The position numbers were made by a program, and so were the translations under genes. The notes below the pieces were generated by a model, which did no database searches, had not been told where the DNA came from, and saw nothing but the letters and a program-made list of their open reading frames with translations. From Hemerocallis citrina (Eukaryota; Streptophyta; Magnoliopsida; Asparagales; Asphodelaceae): a stretch of 64,000 nucleotides of DNA. This document shows, piece after piece, positions 1 through 9,190 of this stretch; position 1 is the stretch's first letter, and every line of letters begins with the position of its first letter. The stretch spans positions 45,994,754-46,058,753 of the forward strand of contig CM030364.1 in the NCBI GenBank assembly GCA_017893485.1, written 5' to 3'.

Positions 1-1240
1 TTGGACTTCGGCACGCCTCGCCGAGCGTTCTTGCAACTGACGCTTAAACGTGACAAAAACTTCTCACTGGGACTTCGGCACGCCTCGCCGAGCGTTCTTG
101 CCACTGACGCTCAAACGTGAGAAAAATATCTCACTTGGACTTCGGCACGCCTCGCTGAGTGTTCTTGCCACCGATGCTCAAACGTTAGAAAAACATCTCA
201 CTTCGACTTCGGCACTCTCTTCGCTGAGCGTTCTCGCCACCGACGCTAAAATGTGAGAAAAACATCTCACTTAGACTTTATCACGCCTTGCTGAGCATTC
301 TTGCCACCCACCCTCAAACACGAGAAAAACATCTAACTTGGACTTCGGCACGCCACGCCGAGCGTTCTTGCCACCGACGCTCAAACGGGAGAAAAACATC
401 TCACTTGGACTTCGGCTCGCCTTGCCGAGCGTTCTTGCCACTGACGCTCAAACGCGAGAAAAACATCTAACTTGGACTTCGGCATGCCTCACCGAGCGTT
501 CTTGCCACCGATGCTCAAACGCGAGAAAAACATCTAACTTGGACTTCGGCACGCCTCGTCGAGCATTCTTCCTACCGATGCTCAAACGCGAGAAAAACAT
601 CTCACTTGGACTTCGGCATGCCTCACCAAGCGTTCTTACTACCGATGCTCAAACATGAGAAAAACAACTCACTTGGACTTCGGCACGCCTCGCCGAGCGT
701 TCTTACCACTGATGCTCAAACGTGAGAAAAATATCTCACTTGGACTACGGCACGCCTCGCCGAGCGTTCTTGTCACCGATGCTTAAACATGAGAAAAAAA
801 TCCCACATGGACTTGGGCTCGCCTCGCCGAGCGTTCTTCCCATCGACGCTCAAACGTGAGAAAAACTTCTCACTTGGACTTCGGCATGCCTCATCGAGCG
901 TTCTTGCCACCGACGCTCAAACATGAGAAAAATATCTCACTTCGACTTCGGCACGCCTCTCCGAGTGTTCTTGCCACCGACGCAAACATGTGAGAAAAAC
1001 ATATCACTTGGACTTCGGCCCGCCTCACCGATCATTCTTGCCACCAATGCTCAAACGCGAGAAAAACATCTCACTTGGACTTCGACACGCCTCGCCGAGC
1101 ATTCTTCCCACCGACGCTCAAATGCGAGAAAAACATTTCACTTAGACTTTGGCACGCCTCGCCAAGCGTTCTTCCCACCGATGCTCAAACGCTAGAAAAA
1201 CATCTCACTTGGAGTTCGGCACGCCTCACCGAGCGTTCTT
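1..1240 (+). repeat. 67-bp tandem repeat array, segment A
   Basis: About 18 head-to-tail copies of a 67-bp unit; successive TTGGACTTCGGC starts fall at 1, 68 and 135. Each unit contains the near-palindrome CTCGCCGAGCG and ends in GAGAAAAACATCTCAC. Copies differ mainly by substitutions and remain in phase. The unit has few stop codons and 67 is not a multiple of 3, so several frames stay open for three units or more; these short frames (for example 338-658) are read as by-products of the repeat. The array enters from the left edge of the window, so its true start is not seen. Confidence 0.95.
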
Positions 1241-1970
1241 GAGCGTCAGTGGGAAGAACGCTCGGCGAGGCGTGCCGAAGTCCAAGTGAGTTGTTTTTCT
1301 CGCATTTGAGCGTCGGTGGGAAGAACGCTCGGCGAGGCGTGCCGAAGTCCAAGTGAGATGTTTTTCTCACGTTTGAGCATTGGTAGCAAGAACACTCGGT
1401 GAGGCATGCCGAAGTCCAAGTAATATGTTTTTCTCACATTTTTGCGTCGGTGGCAAGAACGCTCAGTGAGGCGTGACGAAGTCGAAGTGAGATATTTTTC
1501 TCACGTTTGAGTGTCGGTGGCAAGAACGCTCGGTGAGGCATGCCGAAGTCTAAGTGAGAAGTTTTTCTCGAGTTTGAGCGTCGGTAGGAAGAATGCTCAG
1601 CGAGCCGAGCCCAAGTCCATGTGGTATGTTTTTCTTACGTTTGAGCATCGGTGGCAAGAACGCTTGGCGAGGCGTGCCAAAGTGCAAGTGAGATGTTTTT
1701 CTCACGTTGAGCATCGGTGGCAAGAACGCTCGGCGAAGCGTGCCAAAGTCCAAGTGAGTTGTTTTTCTCACGTTTGAGCATCGGTGGCAAGAACGCTCGA
1801 GGTGGCATGCCAAAGTCCAAGTGAGATGTTTTTCTCACGTTTGAGCGTCGGTGGCAAGAACGCTCGGCGAGGCGTGTCGAAGTCCAAGTGAGATGTTTTT
1901 CTCACTTTTGAGCATCGGTGGAAAGGACGCTCGGGGAGGCGTGTCGAAGTCCAAGTGAGATATTTTCACG
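1241..1970 (-). repeat. 67-bp tandem repeat array, segment B (inverted)
   Basis: About 11 copies of the same 67-bp unit on the opposite strand. The switch is abrupt at 1240/1241: a forward unit ends in GAGCGTTCTT and is followed by GAGCGTCAGTGGGAAGAACG, which belongs to a reverse unit. The array therefore reads toward itself at this point, as expected after an inversion or fold-back repair event inside a tandem array. Confidence 0.93.
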
Positions 1971-2330
1971 CTCGAAGGCGAGAAAAACATCTCACTTGGA
2001 CTTCAGCACGCCTCGCCGAGCGTTCTTGCCATCGACGCTCAAACGCGAGAAAATATCTCACTTGGACTTCGGCACGGCTCGCCGAGCATTCTTGCCACCG
2101 ACACTCAAACGTGAGAAAAACATCTCACTTGGACTTCGGCACTCCTCGTCGAGCGTTCTTGCCATCGATGCTAAAACGTGAGAAAAACATCTCACTTTGA
2201 CTTCAGCATGCCTCGCCGAGCATTCTTGCCACCCACTCTCAAACGCGAGAAAAACATCTCACTTGGACTTCGGCATGCCTCGCCAAGTGTTCTTGCCATC
2301 GACGCTCAAACGAGAGAAATCTATCTCACT
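1971..2330 (+). repeat. 67-bp tandem repeat array, segment C
   Basis: About five forward copies after a second flip near 1967-1979, where TATTTTCACGCTCGAAGGCG joins a reverse unit to a forward one. The array ends at CTATCTCACT, where non-repetitive coding-like sequence begins. One unit (2041-2060) has lost a few bases in the A-run, but the rest keep the 67-bp spacing. Confidence 0.92.
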
Positions 2331-2600
2331 CCTCGTAAGGGTGTGAAGTTGCTTGAAAACCCCGATTCGATCAAGAGCTGGAGGCACAAGTATTTTTTCA
2401 TTCGCATTCGTGAGCCATGGGAGATTCCTACGGCGTGGAGGGAGATGGTGCCGAAAAGGGCGAAGGTAGATCCGATTTTGAGCCCTGAGGAGTTGGATAT
2501 GGTGAGCGCTCTTTTAGCTCGGTCGTCTTTGGGTTGGAGAGAGATAACCGAGGAGGTTCTCTTCAAGGGGGGTCTCAGCCTCATGAACCCTAGTATGCGT
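2331..2600 (+). pseudogene. Plant transposon-protein-like fragment, N-terminal part
   Basis: An open stretch fused in frame to the end of the repeat array reads KGVKLLENPDSIKSWRHKYF, then an acidic and aromatic segment through PTAWREM and SPEELDMVSALLARSSLGWRE. The W-K-x-K-Y/F-F-F pattern is typical of the gag-like 'putative plant transposon protein' domain found in many plant retroelement annotations. No start codon of its own is visible upstream, because the array abuts it. Coding signal stops near ...LMNPS, after which the sequence becomes T-rich, possibly an intron. The coiled-coil C-terminal part probably resumes at 5,330 after a copia insertion. It is best seen as the broken antisense ORF of the neighbouring Tat retrotransposon. 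Confidence 0.5.
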
Positions 2601-2889
2601 CTCCTTTTATGTATTTATTTTATCTTTGACGTTGTATCCATTTCTTTTTGTTGCTTTATCGTCTTTGTGTCTTCTCTTTTTGTTGCTTTATCGTCTTTGT
2701 GTCTTCTCTTGTAGCATTCCTGCTAAATTCTTAGAAAGAAACGTTAGATTTATTCTCTGAGCGATTAACCTTTTACCAGGGTGGACACCGTGTTAAAAAG
2801 TATAGATGCATGGGCTTACTCGAAGCTATGACAAAGGGAAGTGATGCGCAGTTTCTAGGTTACACATTAAAGCTCAAGGTTGCTCAGGG
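2601..2889. other. Spacer or possible intron plus short exon
   Basis: T-rich stretch with a perfect direct repeat of about 34 bp (about 2,645-2,713, TTGCTTTATCGTCTTTGTG twice). From about 2,780 to 2,889 composition becomes more coding-like after a CAG, but no frame is convincing. It may be a further exon of the disrupted ORF that begins at 2,331. Confidence 0.4.
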
Positions 2890-3089
2890 TGTTGTGTTGA
2901 AATATAGTAATTGTATATTCTGTTTCCAAATCTATAGAAAATAGATTCCCCAAATCTCTTATCTCCTTAATCTTCTCTCAATCTCCTTTCTTCTTCTCCA
3001 AGAATGTAATTCTTATATATAGATGTATACGGTAGAGAAATAAATGAATAACAATAACAATAATTTTTTCCAAAAATATGTTTTCAACA
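2890..3089 (+). mobile_element. Ty1/copia 5' LTR (about 200 bp)
   Basis: The segment starts TGTTG and ends CAACA, the usual inverted LTR ends, and is followed immediately by a canonical plant copia primer-binding site. It contains a TATATATAGATG TATA-like signal near 3,015 and an A+T-rich 3' part. No second LTR or target duplication was found, so the element is a 5' fragment only. LTRs this short are known among small copia families. Confidence 0.7.
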
Positions 3090-3101
3090 TGGTATCAGAG
3101 C
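3090..3101 (+). other. Primer-binding site, tRNA-iMet type
   Basis: TGGTATCAGAGC directly follows the CAACA end of the LTR. This is the characteristic plant copia primer-binding site complementary to the 3' end of initiator methionine tRNA. Confidence 0.85.
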
Positions 3102-3640
3102 CTAAATTGTCCTAGGCTACCTGAAGAAGAAGATCTCGATCTGATCCTCGCTGTCGTCGATCCCCGAATCCCTAACCCCGAACTCCCATCATCTTTATCG
3201 AGACCTCGAACCGATCCTCCTCGAACCCCAAGCTCCCATCGTCTTCTTCAACATCTGAAAACTGAAACCTCAAAGCCCATCATCGTCGTCATCATCGTCG
3301 AAGTCAGATCTTGCTCTAGATCTGAAATCGAAGCCCAATTTTTTCGTCAACAATCCGAAGCCCTAACCCATTGACATCTGTCGATTGTCATCGAAGTCGT
3401 CGTCAAAATCGTCGTTCTTCGGTCACCATTGCTCGTCGAAGTCGTTGAAGTCGGATCGTCGTCGAAGTCGTCCCTCTTCTACATCTCCTCCATTCACCGC
3501 CGCCCGTCACCTCCAGTCACCGCCGTCCGTCACCACCAATCACTGCCGCCCGTCGAACTCCCATCACCGTCGCCTGAAGCTGCTGTCGTCGTGTTGGGGT
3601 TTTTGGATCCAATACACGATAATGAGGTTGGAGAAGATAG
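3102..3640 (+). mobile_element. Copia leader and start of gag region
   Basis: C- and T-rich, serine/proline-biased sequence with many TCGTCG and CATCGTC steps, typical of the leader between primer-binding site and gag in copia elements. Short frames exist (for example 3,078-3,374 and 3,385-3,648) but none shows a gag motif. The sequence stops at 3,640, where reverse-oriented 67-bp repeats begin. The gag body is found on the other side of that block, at about 5,000. Confidence 0.55.
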
Positions 3641-5001
3641 ACGTTTGAGCATCGGTGGGAAGAACGCTCGGCGAGGCGTGCCGAAATCCAAGTTAGATGT
3701 TTTTCTTGTGTTTGAGCGTCGGTGGCAAGAACGCTCTGCAAGGCATACCGAAGTCCAAGTGAGATGTTTTTCTCACGTTTGAGCGTTGGTGGCAAGAACG
3801 CTCGGCAAGGAGTGCTGAAGTCCAAGTGAGATGTTTTTCTCGTGTTTGATTGTCGGTGGAAAGAACGCTCGGCGAGGTGTACCGAAGTCCAAGTGAGATG
3901 TTTTTCTCCCGTTTGAGCGTCGATGGCAGGAATGCACGGAGAGGCGTACCGAAGTCCAAGTGAGATGTTTTTCTCACATTTGAACGTCGGTGGCAAGAAC
4001 TCTCGAGGAGGCGTGCCGAGTCCAAGTGAGAGGTTTTTCTCATGTTTGAGCGTCGGTTGCAAGAACGCTCGACGAGGCGTGCCGTAGTCCAAGTGAGATG
4101 TTTTTTTCACGTTTGAGCGTCGGTGGCAAGAATGCTCGGCAATGCGTGCCAAAGTCCAAGTGAGATATTTTTCTCACGTTTGAGCGTCGGTGGCAAGAAC
4201 GCTCGGCAAGGCGTGCCGAAGTCCAAGTGAGATGTTTTTCTCGTGTTTGAGCATCGGTGGAAAGAACGCTCGACAAGGCTTGCCCAAGTCCAAGTGAGAT
4301 ATTTTTCTCGCGTTTGAGCATCGGTGGCAAGAACGCTCGGCGAGGCGTGGCAAAGTCCAAGTGAGATGTTTTTCTCGCATTTGAGCGTCGGTGGCAAGAA
4401 TGCTCGGCGAGGCATGCCGAAGTCCAAGTGATATGTTTTTCTCCCGCTTGAGCGTCAGTGGCAAGAATGCTCGGCGAGGCATGCCGAAGTCCAAGTGAGA
4501 TGTTTTTCTCGCGTTTGAGCATGGGTGGCAAGAACGCTTGGCGAGGCGTATTGAAGTCCAAGTGAGATGTTTTTCTCACATTTTAGCGTCCATGGGAAGA
4601 ACGCTCGGCGAGGCATGCCGAAGTCGAAGTGAGATGTTTTTCTCACATTTGAGCGTTGGTGGGAAGAACGCTCGGCCAGGCGTGCCGAACTCCAAGTGAG
4701 ATATTTTTCTCATGTTTGAGCGTCGGTGGGAAGAATGCTCGGCGAGGCGTGTCGAAGTCCAAGTGAGATGTTTTTCTCGCATTTGAGCGTCGGTGGGAAG
4801 AACGCTCGGCGAGGCAGGTCGAAGTCCAAGTAAGATGTTTTTCTCGCGTTTGAGCATTGGTGGCAACGCTCGGTGAGGCATGCCGAAGTCTAGGTAATAT
4901 GTTTTTCTCACATTTTTGCATTGGTGGCAACAATGCTCGGCGAGGCGTGCCGAAGTCGAAGTGAGATATTTTTCTCACGTTTGAGCGTCGGTGGCAAGAA
5001 C
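3641..5001 (-). repeat. 67-bp tandem repeat array, segment D
   Basis: About 20 copies of the same 67-bp unit, all in reverse orientation (TTGAGCGTCGGTGGCAAGAA, GCTCGGCGAGGCGTGCC, AGTCCAAGTGAGATG). It sits between the copia leader and the copia gag fragment. Reverse-strand frames of 100 to 211 aa run through it (3,517-4,152, 4,040-4,579, 4,576-4,911) only because the unit lacks stops on that strand; the first also runs into the copia leader. They are not proposed as genes. Confidence 0.94.
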
Positions 5002-5328
5002 CGGCTTCGCGATGTTGAAGATTCAGATGATAGCATATCTTTGTCAGAAAAATCTTGAAGGTCTGTTGTTTGATCAGAAGCCGGAAGGTGCAGACAATGA
5101 TGCGAAGGTCTTGGCGGAGTGGAATCGTTTGGATCAGAAGGCGCTATGGCAGATTCAGTTGGGGCTGAGTAAGAAGGTGTTATTTCATATCTCGAAGGCA
5201 AAAACCACAAAGGAGGCTATGGAGATTCTCACGGATATGTATCAGAAAATTTTAGCATCTAACCAAATTCTTCATCTGAAGAAATTAGTTAATACAAAGT
5301 TGAAGGGGGTTCAGTACCATAGCATGTG
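5002..5328 (+). pseudogene. Ty1/copia gag fragment
   Basis: The frame reads TGFAMLKIQMIAYLCQKNLE, then KALWQIQLGLSKKVLFHISK, TTKEAMEILTDMY and LKKLVNTKLKGVQ. The spacing of W/L-K-x-x-M, the A-L-x-x-I-x-L-x-L block and the TTKEA-x-x-x-L block match the copia-type gag (UBN2 / Retrotran_gag_2) N-terminal region. It should begin with a W-K-x-x-M motif, where this copy has LKIQM. The zinc knuckle and pol are absent: the frame ends at 5,328 and unrelated sequence follows. It is the 3' remainder of the copia fragment that starts with the LTR at 2,890, separated from it by repeat segment D. Confidence 0.7.
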
Positions 5329-5702
5329 AAGTAGGAAGCCTTGGCGAAGGGGAAGGAGCAGATGGTCTGAGAAAGGGAGCTAGCGTCCAATAAGAGAGTG
5401 GCCGCCGTTGATGCTGTCGTAGCGAAGGCAAAGGCCGAGACGGAGGGATGATGAACATGGAGAAGGCATATGCTACGGCTCTTGATAAGGTTAGTGAAGG
5501 GGTTCCTGATTTCGGCCGTTGGGGCTATGCCTTATTCAAGGAGGCCCCCGCCACCGGTGAGGAGGGGTTAAGAGAAGAGCTAGAGGAGGAAAAGGATGTA
5601 GTGGATCCTTTTATCGCGGTCGTAGAGGGATCGAGTGTTGCAGAGGGAGGTGGAGAAGAGATGCGGGCTCTCGAGGTTCCTTCTACCGAGGTGGATCCCT
5701 GA
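5329..5702 (+). pseudogene. Coiled-coil C-terminal part of plant transposon-like ORF
   Basis: Two overlapping frames give a heptad-rich stretch, ELASNKRVAAVDAVVAKAKA, followed after a frame change by the acidic 84-aa frame at 5,448-5,702 (MEKAYATALDKVSEGVPDF, EELEEEKDVVDPF). Such alanine/lysine coiled coils followed by an acidic tail are common at the C-terminus of plant gag-like transposon proteins. It fits as the continuation of the fragment at 2,331-2,600, interrupted by the copia insertion. A stop (TGA near 5,369) and the frame change show that it is not functional. Confidence 0.45.
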
Positions 5703-5924
5703 TTCTTATTCTTTTTTTGCTAGCCTAGAACTTTTGTATGGATGTCTAATAGCGGACTGACCACCGCTTGATGTATCTTTATTTTGAATCAATAAAAATC
5801 TTATTTTGGTTCTCCTAACTTGTGTTGAAAGTTCTGAAGTTTTGTATTTGAATCTTCAGACTTTCTGTGATCACAGTCGTTCTTGTTGAAGTAACTCTTT
5901 GTTCTTTTATCCTGGAAGATTGTC
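5703..5924. other. Non-coding 3' region
   Basis: A+T-rich with AATAAAAATC at about 5,791 that could act as a polyadenylation signal for the upstream plus-strand ORF. Nothing else is recognised. Confidence 0.35.
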
Positions 5925-6362
5925 GTGTATGATGGGAGAAATTATTATTCAAGCGAGATCGTCTACCTCCGTACCAAACTCCAAGTGGTGCAGCTGGGGC
6001 TTGGTCGCTCACGGGATAGGCTTTTTAAGGTAGAGAAGGAGCTTGGTCATTTAAGAAGGGTGTTAGCTCGCAGGGAGACTGAAGCGAGGCGATGTGGCAA
6101 AGTTTCTTGGGTTCAATTTCCAGCTAAAGTGGAGGATTATTGTAGCGAAGGCAAAGGTCCCCCTGCCAAAGCTGTAGCGGGAAACGATACAGTAGTTGAT
6201 TCTTTTGAGGGTTCTTTACTCAAGACCACCACTGAAATAGATGAGCTAGAAAATGTAGTGCTCGAGAAGAGCTTAAAGGTAACTCTCTTAAGGAAGGTCA
6301 TCTTCGAGACTTTGGGGGAAACATGTCAGCCAGTTTGGCGCATGATCGGTTTGGTCATTTAA
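5925..6362 (+). pseudogene. Coiled-coil ORF, part 1 (145 aa), unknown function
   Basis: The frame includes SEIVYLRTKLQVVQLGLGRS, RLFKVEKELGHLRRVLARRE and EIDELENVVLEKSLKVTLLR, which are heptad patterns with charged e/g positions. No catalytic or binding motif is seen. It lies antisense to and downstream of the Tat integrase, where several Tat-lineage elements carry an additional antisense ORF. I infer that this and the next frame are pieces of that ORF; an unrelated host gene fragment is the alternative. Confidence 0.4.
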
Positions 6363-6369
6363 AGTTTAG

Positions 6370-6784
6370 GGTGAAGAACAGTACTCTTAAGGAGATCTTC
6401 GTCGAGCAAGAGGTAGAAATTAACCGACTGAAGCAACTTCTCGAAGAAGCCAAGACTAAGAGTACCTCATGTTCCTATAAAGAGTACAAGCAAGGGCGCT
6501 CGTTCCACGAATTAGCTCTTCACTCGTACGGAGCTTTGAAGAATCTGGGAAATGCCCAAAGCGGTGTGGCTGGTGCTTCGAACACCTCCTCGGATGGAGA
6601 GGCAGCACGTAGTGTAGATCATGCGGCTCAGACTCGATCTGTTGGGCTGGAGTCCTCTTTGGGTGGTCCGAGGGAACGGGGTAACGCTTCGGGTGCCGAA
6701 GGGAGCTGCAGACCCCGAGTGTCTCATAAGAGGAACATCCCCCTGCCACGACGGGATAGGGGTGACTTTGAGGAGGATTTCTAA
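6370..6784 (+). pseudogene. Coiled-coil ORF, part 2, unknown function
   Basis: Overlapping the end of the previous frame by a shift, this frame reads KNSTLKEIFVEQEVEINRLK, QLLEEAKTK, then a glycine/serine-rich low-complexity tail ending RDRGDFEEDF before a stop at 6,784. The first third is a coiled coil and the rest appears disordered. It probably continues the frame at 5,925 after a small indel. No family is recognised. Confidence 0.4.
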
Positions 6785-7239
6785 GGTTGTAAGGAGTTTT
6801 AATTTACTTCTTATTTTGTTGAACGTGTATCGAGGTTTTGGATTTGAATGAAGAGATTCTCTAAGTGTTAAAGCGTTCGTTTTCTTTTCATTGTATTCTC
6901 TTTGTATTATGAGTATTGTTTGAGAGTTCCAACAGTTATGGAAGCAATTTCGAATGGTGAGCTGCTCCGCACTTGCTTGTTTGTAAGTGGCTAAAGCGAA
7001 GTCGAACAAAGTGTTGGACTCTGAACTTGTTGTTTAAGATTTTGTGGTCGCCGTGACTTGGGCATGTATGCATTAGGTTAGAACAACAATTTTTGCCAGA
7101 AAAATATACTAAGTTTTGTAAAAGAGAAACGAAGTGGCTGCTTCTATGTTACTAAGCCTTTATTACATGCTTTGGCTGTATCACAAGATCAGCCTTATCA
7201 AAAGGAAAATAAAAGAACTGAAAAATAGGAAAACTAGCT
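6785..7239. other. Spacer with no recognised gene
   Basis: A+T-rich sequence between the antisense ORF remnants and the end of the Tat pol. Only short meaningless frames are present. A 3' LTR would be expected further left on this strand arrangement, but no TG...CA pair could be assigned. Confidence 0.4.
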
Positions 7240-8266
7240 CTAAGGGGTGTTTTAGGGCTTTTTTGATACTTCATCAAGTGCCCAGCATTCCAGGTCCTTC
7301 GTATCTCCTCCCCCTCCCCCCCCGGGGGTCTTCAAGTTAATATGCTCCAGGACGGACAATTTTGGAGATTCTGTACGGTCCCTCCCAATTCGGAACTAGT
7401 TTTCCCTTCTCGTGAGGATTGGAGATTTCTCGCTTGCGAACAACTAGGTCTCCTTCTTTGAGGTTTGTGGGGTGCACCCTCTTATTGTACGACTTCTCGA
7501 CTCTTTGTTGATAAATCTTTTATCGTATGGATGCTCTCCCTCGATCTCGTCAATGAGGTTCGAGGTTGTCTTAGAGGTTGTTTGAGTTCTGTTCTTCGCT
7601 GAAAGGCTAGTAGGAGGGGAGAGGGTAGTCCGACCTCGAGGGGTACGAGGGCTTCGAAGCCATATATAAGATTGAAGCGGGATTCTCCTGTTGGGGTTCT
7701 CTTGGTTGTTCGATAGGACCACAAGCACATTGGGAAGCTATTCAACCCAAAGTCCTTTAAGGATTTATCAAGTCTTTTCTTGAGATAGGTTGAGAATTTT
7801 TCGGATGACGTTCTCTACTTGACCATTGGAATGGGGGTGGGAAACTGAGGAGAATCGTTGTTGGATGCCTGAGGTCAGGCATAGAACTTTCGAAACGTCA
7901 CTCATATGAATTGAGTTTCATTGTCAATTACCAGGATTCGGAGTATGTCGAACCGACAAACAATGTTCTTCCAAAAGAACTGTTGGACCCTATTCTTTTT
8001 TATCATCGCTAATGGCTTGGCTTCGATCCACTTGGAGAAGTAGTCGATTGCCACTACAAGGAATTTTCTTTGACCAGTTGCTGGATGGAAAGGTCCAAGT
8101 GGGTCCATCCCCCAATCGATCTGATCCCTTCATGGATTTCCCTAAGGGCGTACAGGGCTTCTTCAGGAGATAGACATCGCAGATAAGGCCTACCATCTAC
8201 CGTAGTATAAGAGTGCGTGTACATTACTCCCTTGATGAGTGTGTTCCGCTCAGCTCTTCTCCCCAT
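7240..8266 (-). pseudogene. Tat integrase, internally deleted
   Basis: The N-terminal part reads GRPYLRCLSPEEALYALREI then HEGI (about 8,130). It then jumps directly to the catalytic core, DPLGPFHPATGQRKFLVVAI with DYFSKWIEAKP (7,902-8,108), in another frame. The H2C2 zinc module normally found between these landmarks is missing. Two catalytic aspartates are visible (AIDYFSKW and LVIDNETQF). The C-terminal part has RTTKRTPTGESRF, LIYGFEALVPLEVGLPS and a final TWNAGHLMKY close to 7,280. Integrase joins element cDNA to host DNA; this copy cannot be functional. Confidence 0.82.
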
Positions 8267-8269
8267 TTG

Positions 8270-9190
8270 CTGAGGGAGTTATCACCATGAGCTCAAGGCC
8301 TTCTTCTTCGATGATGGGCCTGAGGAGGACTTCATTCAGGATGGTATGGTTAAGTCCTCCAAGGGAGGAGGAAGCCAACTTTGATAGGGCATCTGCTTAC
8401 CCGTTCTCTTCGCGAGGGATACGGATGACTTCTGCCTCTTGAAAGGTGGCTAGTAGCTTCTTGGCATAGGCCGGATACTTGATCATGCGATCATATCTAG
8501 CTTTATAGTCTCCTTGAACTTGGTTCACCACAAATTGAGATTCGCTAAATACTTCGACGCGTCGAGCTCCAGATTTACGAGCCAGGAGTAAGTCGGTTAT
8601 GAGTGCTTCATACTTGCTTCATTGTTGGAAGCTCGAAAATTAATGCGGAAGTGAGTACTGGAGAATGAAATCATCTGGACCCGTCATGATGACTCCTGAT
8701 CCGCTCCCCTTGATGCATGAGGATCCATCGAAGTAAATGCTCCAAAACGAAGGGTTTTTGCCTTCCTCATGGGGGTCGGGGATGGTGCTTTCCACAATGA
8801 ATTCTGCTAGAGCTTGAGCTTTGATGGTGGTCCTCGGCCGATAATTTGTGTCGTGTTGGCTTAGTTCGATATACCATTTCATAAGTTGTCCTGAGCTCTC
8901 TAGCTTGTGCAACACTTTCTTAAGGGTTTGGTTGGTAAGAACGACCACTGAGTGGGCCTGGAAGTATGGGTGGAGCTTGCGAGCAGCCATGATTAGCGCG
9001 TAGGTCATCTTCTCCATTTTTTAGTAACGGGGTATGGCATCCCAAAGGACTTTACATAATTAGTAGATCAGTCTTTGGGTCCTATCCTCCTCCCTTACCA
9101 AGACGGCACTGAGGGTCTGATCTAAAGTTACGAGGTAGAAGTAGAGCATCTCTCTGGCTTGGCCTTGCTCAAGAGCTGGGGATTGACTAG
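8270..9190 (-). pseudogene. Tat RNase H and archaeal-type RNase H
   Basis: RNase H proper spans about 8,880-9,190 (VTLDQTLSAVLVREEDRTQR, MTYALIMAARKLHPYFQAHS, SQHDTNYRPRTTIKAQALAE). It is followed by the second, archaeal-type domain from about 8,760 to 8,380 (WSIYFDGSSCIKGSGSGVIM, then RASNNEA, LLLARKSGARRVEVFSESQF and ADALSKLASS). Catalytic aspartates in FDGSS and ADALS are retained. Stops (for example TAA near 9,060) and at least two frame changes interrupt it. The tandem RNase H arrangement is the main reason for assigning this element to the Tat lineage. Confidence 0.8.

Noticed and set aside
1..2330. CRISPR-like array
   Set aside because: Repeats are directly adjacent without unique spacers, and the context is a plant nuclear genome.
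2645..2713. 34-bp direct repeat as a transposon target or attachment site
   Set aside because: The two copies are adjacent with nothing between them, so it is a simple local duplication.
3517..4911. Minus-strand ORFs of 100-211 aa in the repeat array
   Set aside because: They consist of 67-bp repeat units in rotating frame and extend into copia leader sequence; no domain, promoter or independent start.
7310..7330. Poly-G/purine run on the minus strand as polypurine tract of the Tat element
   Set aside because: Integrase C-terminal coding (TWNAGHLMKY) continues past it, so it lies inside pol, not before the 3' LTR.
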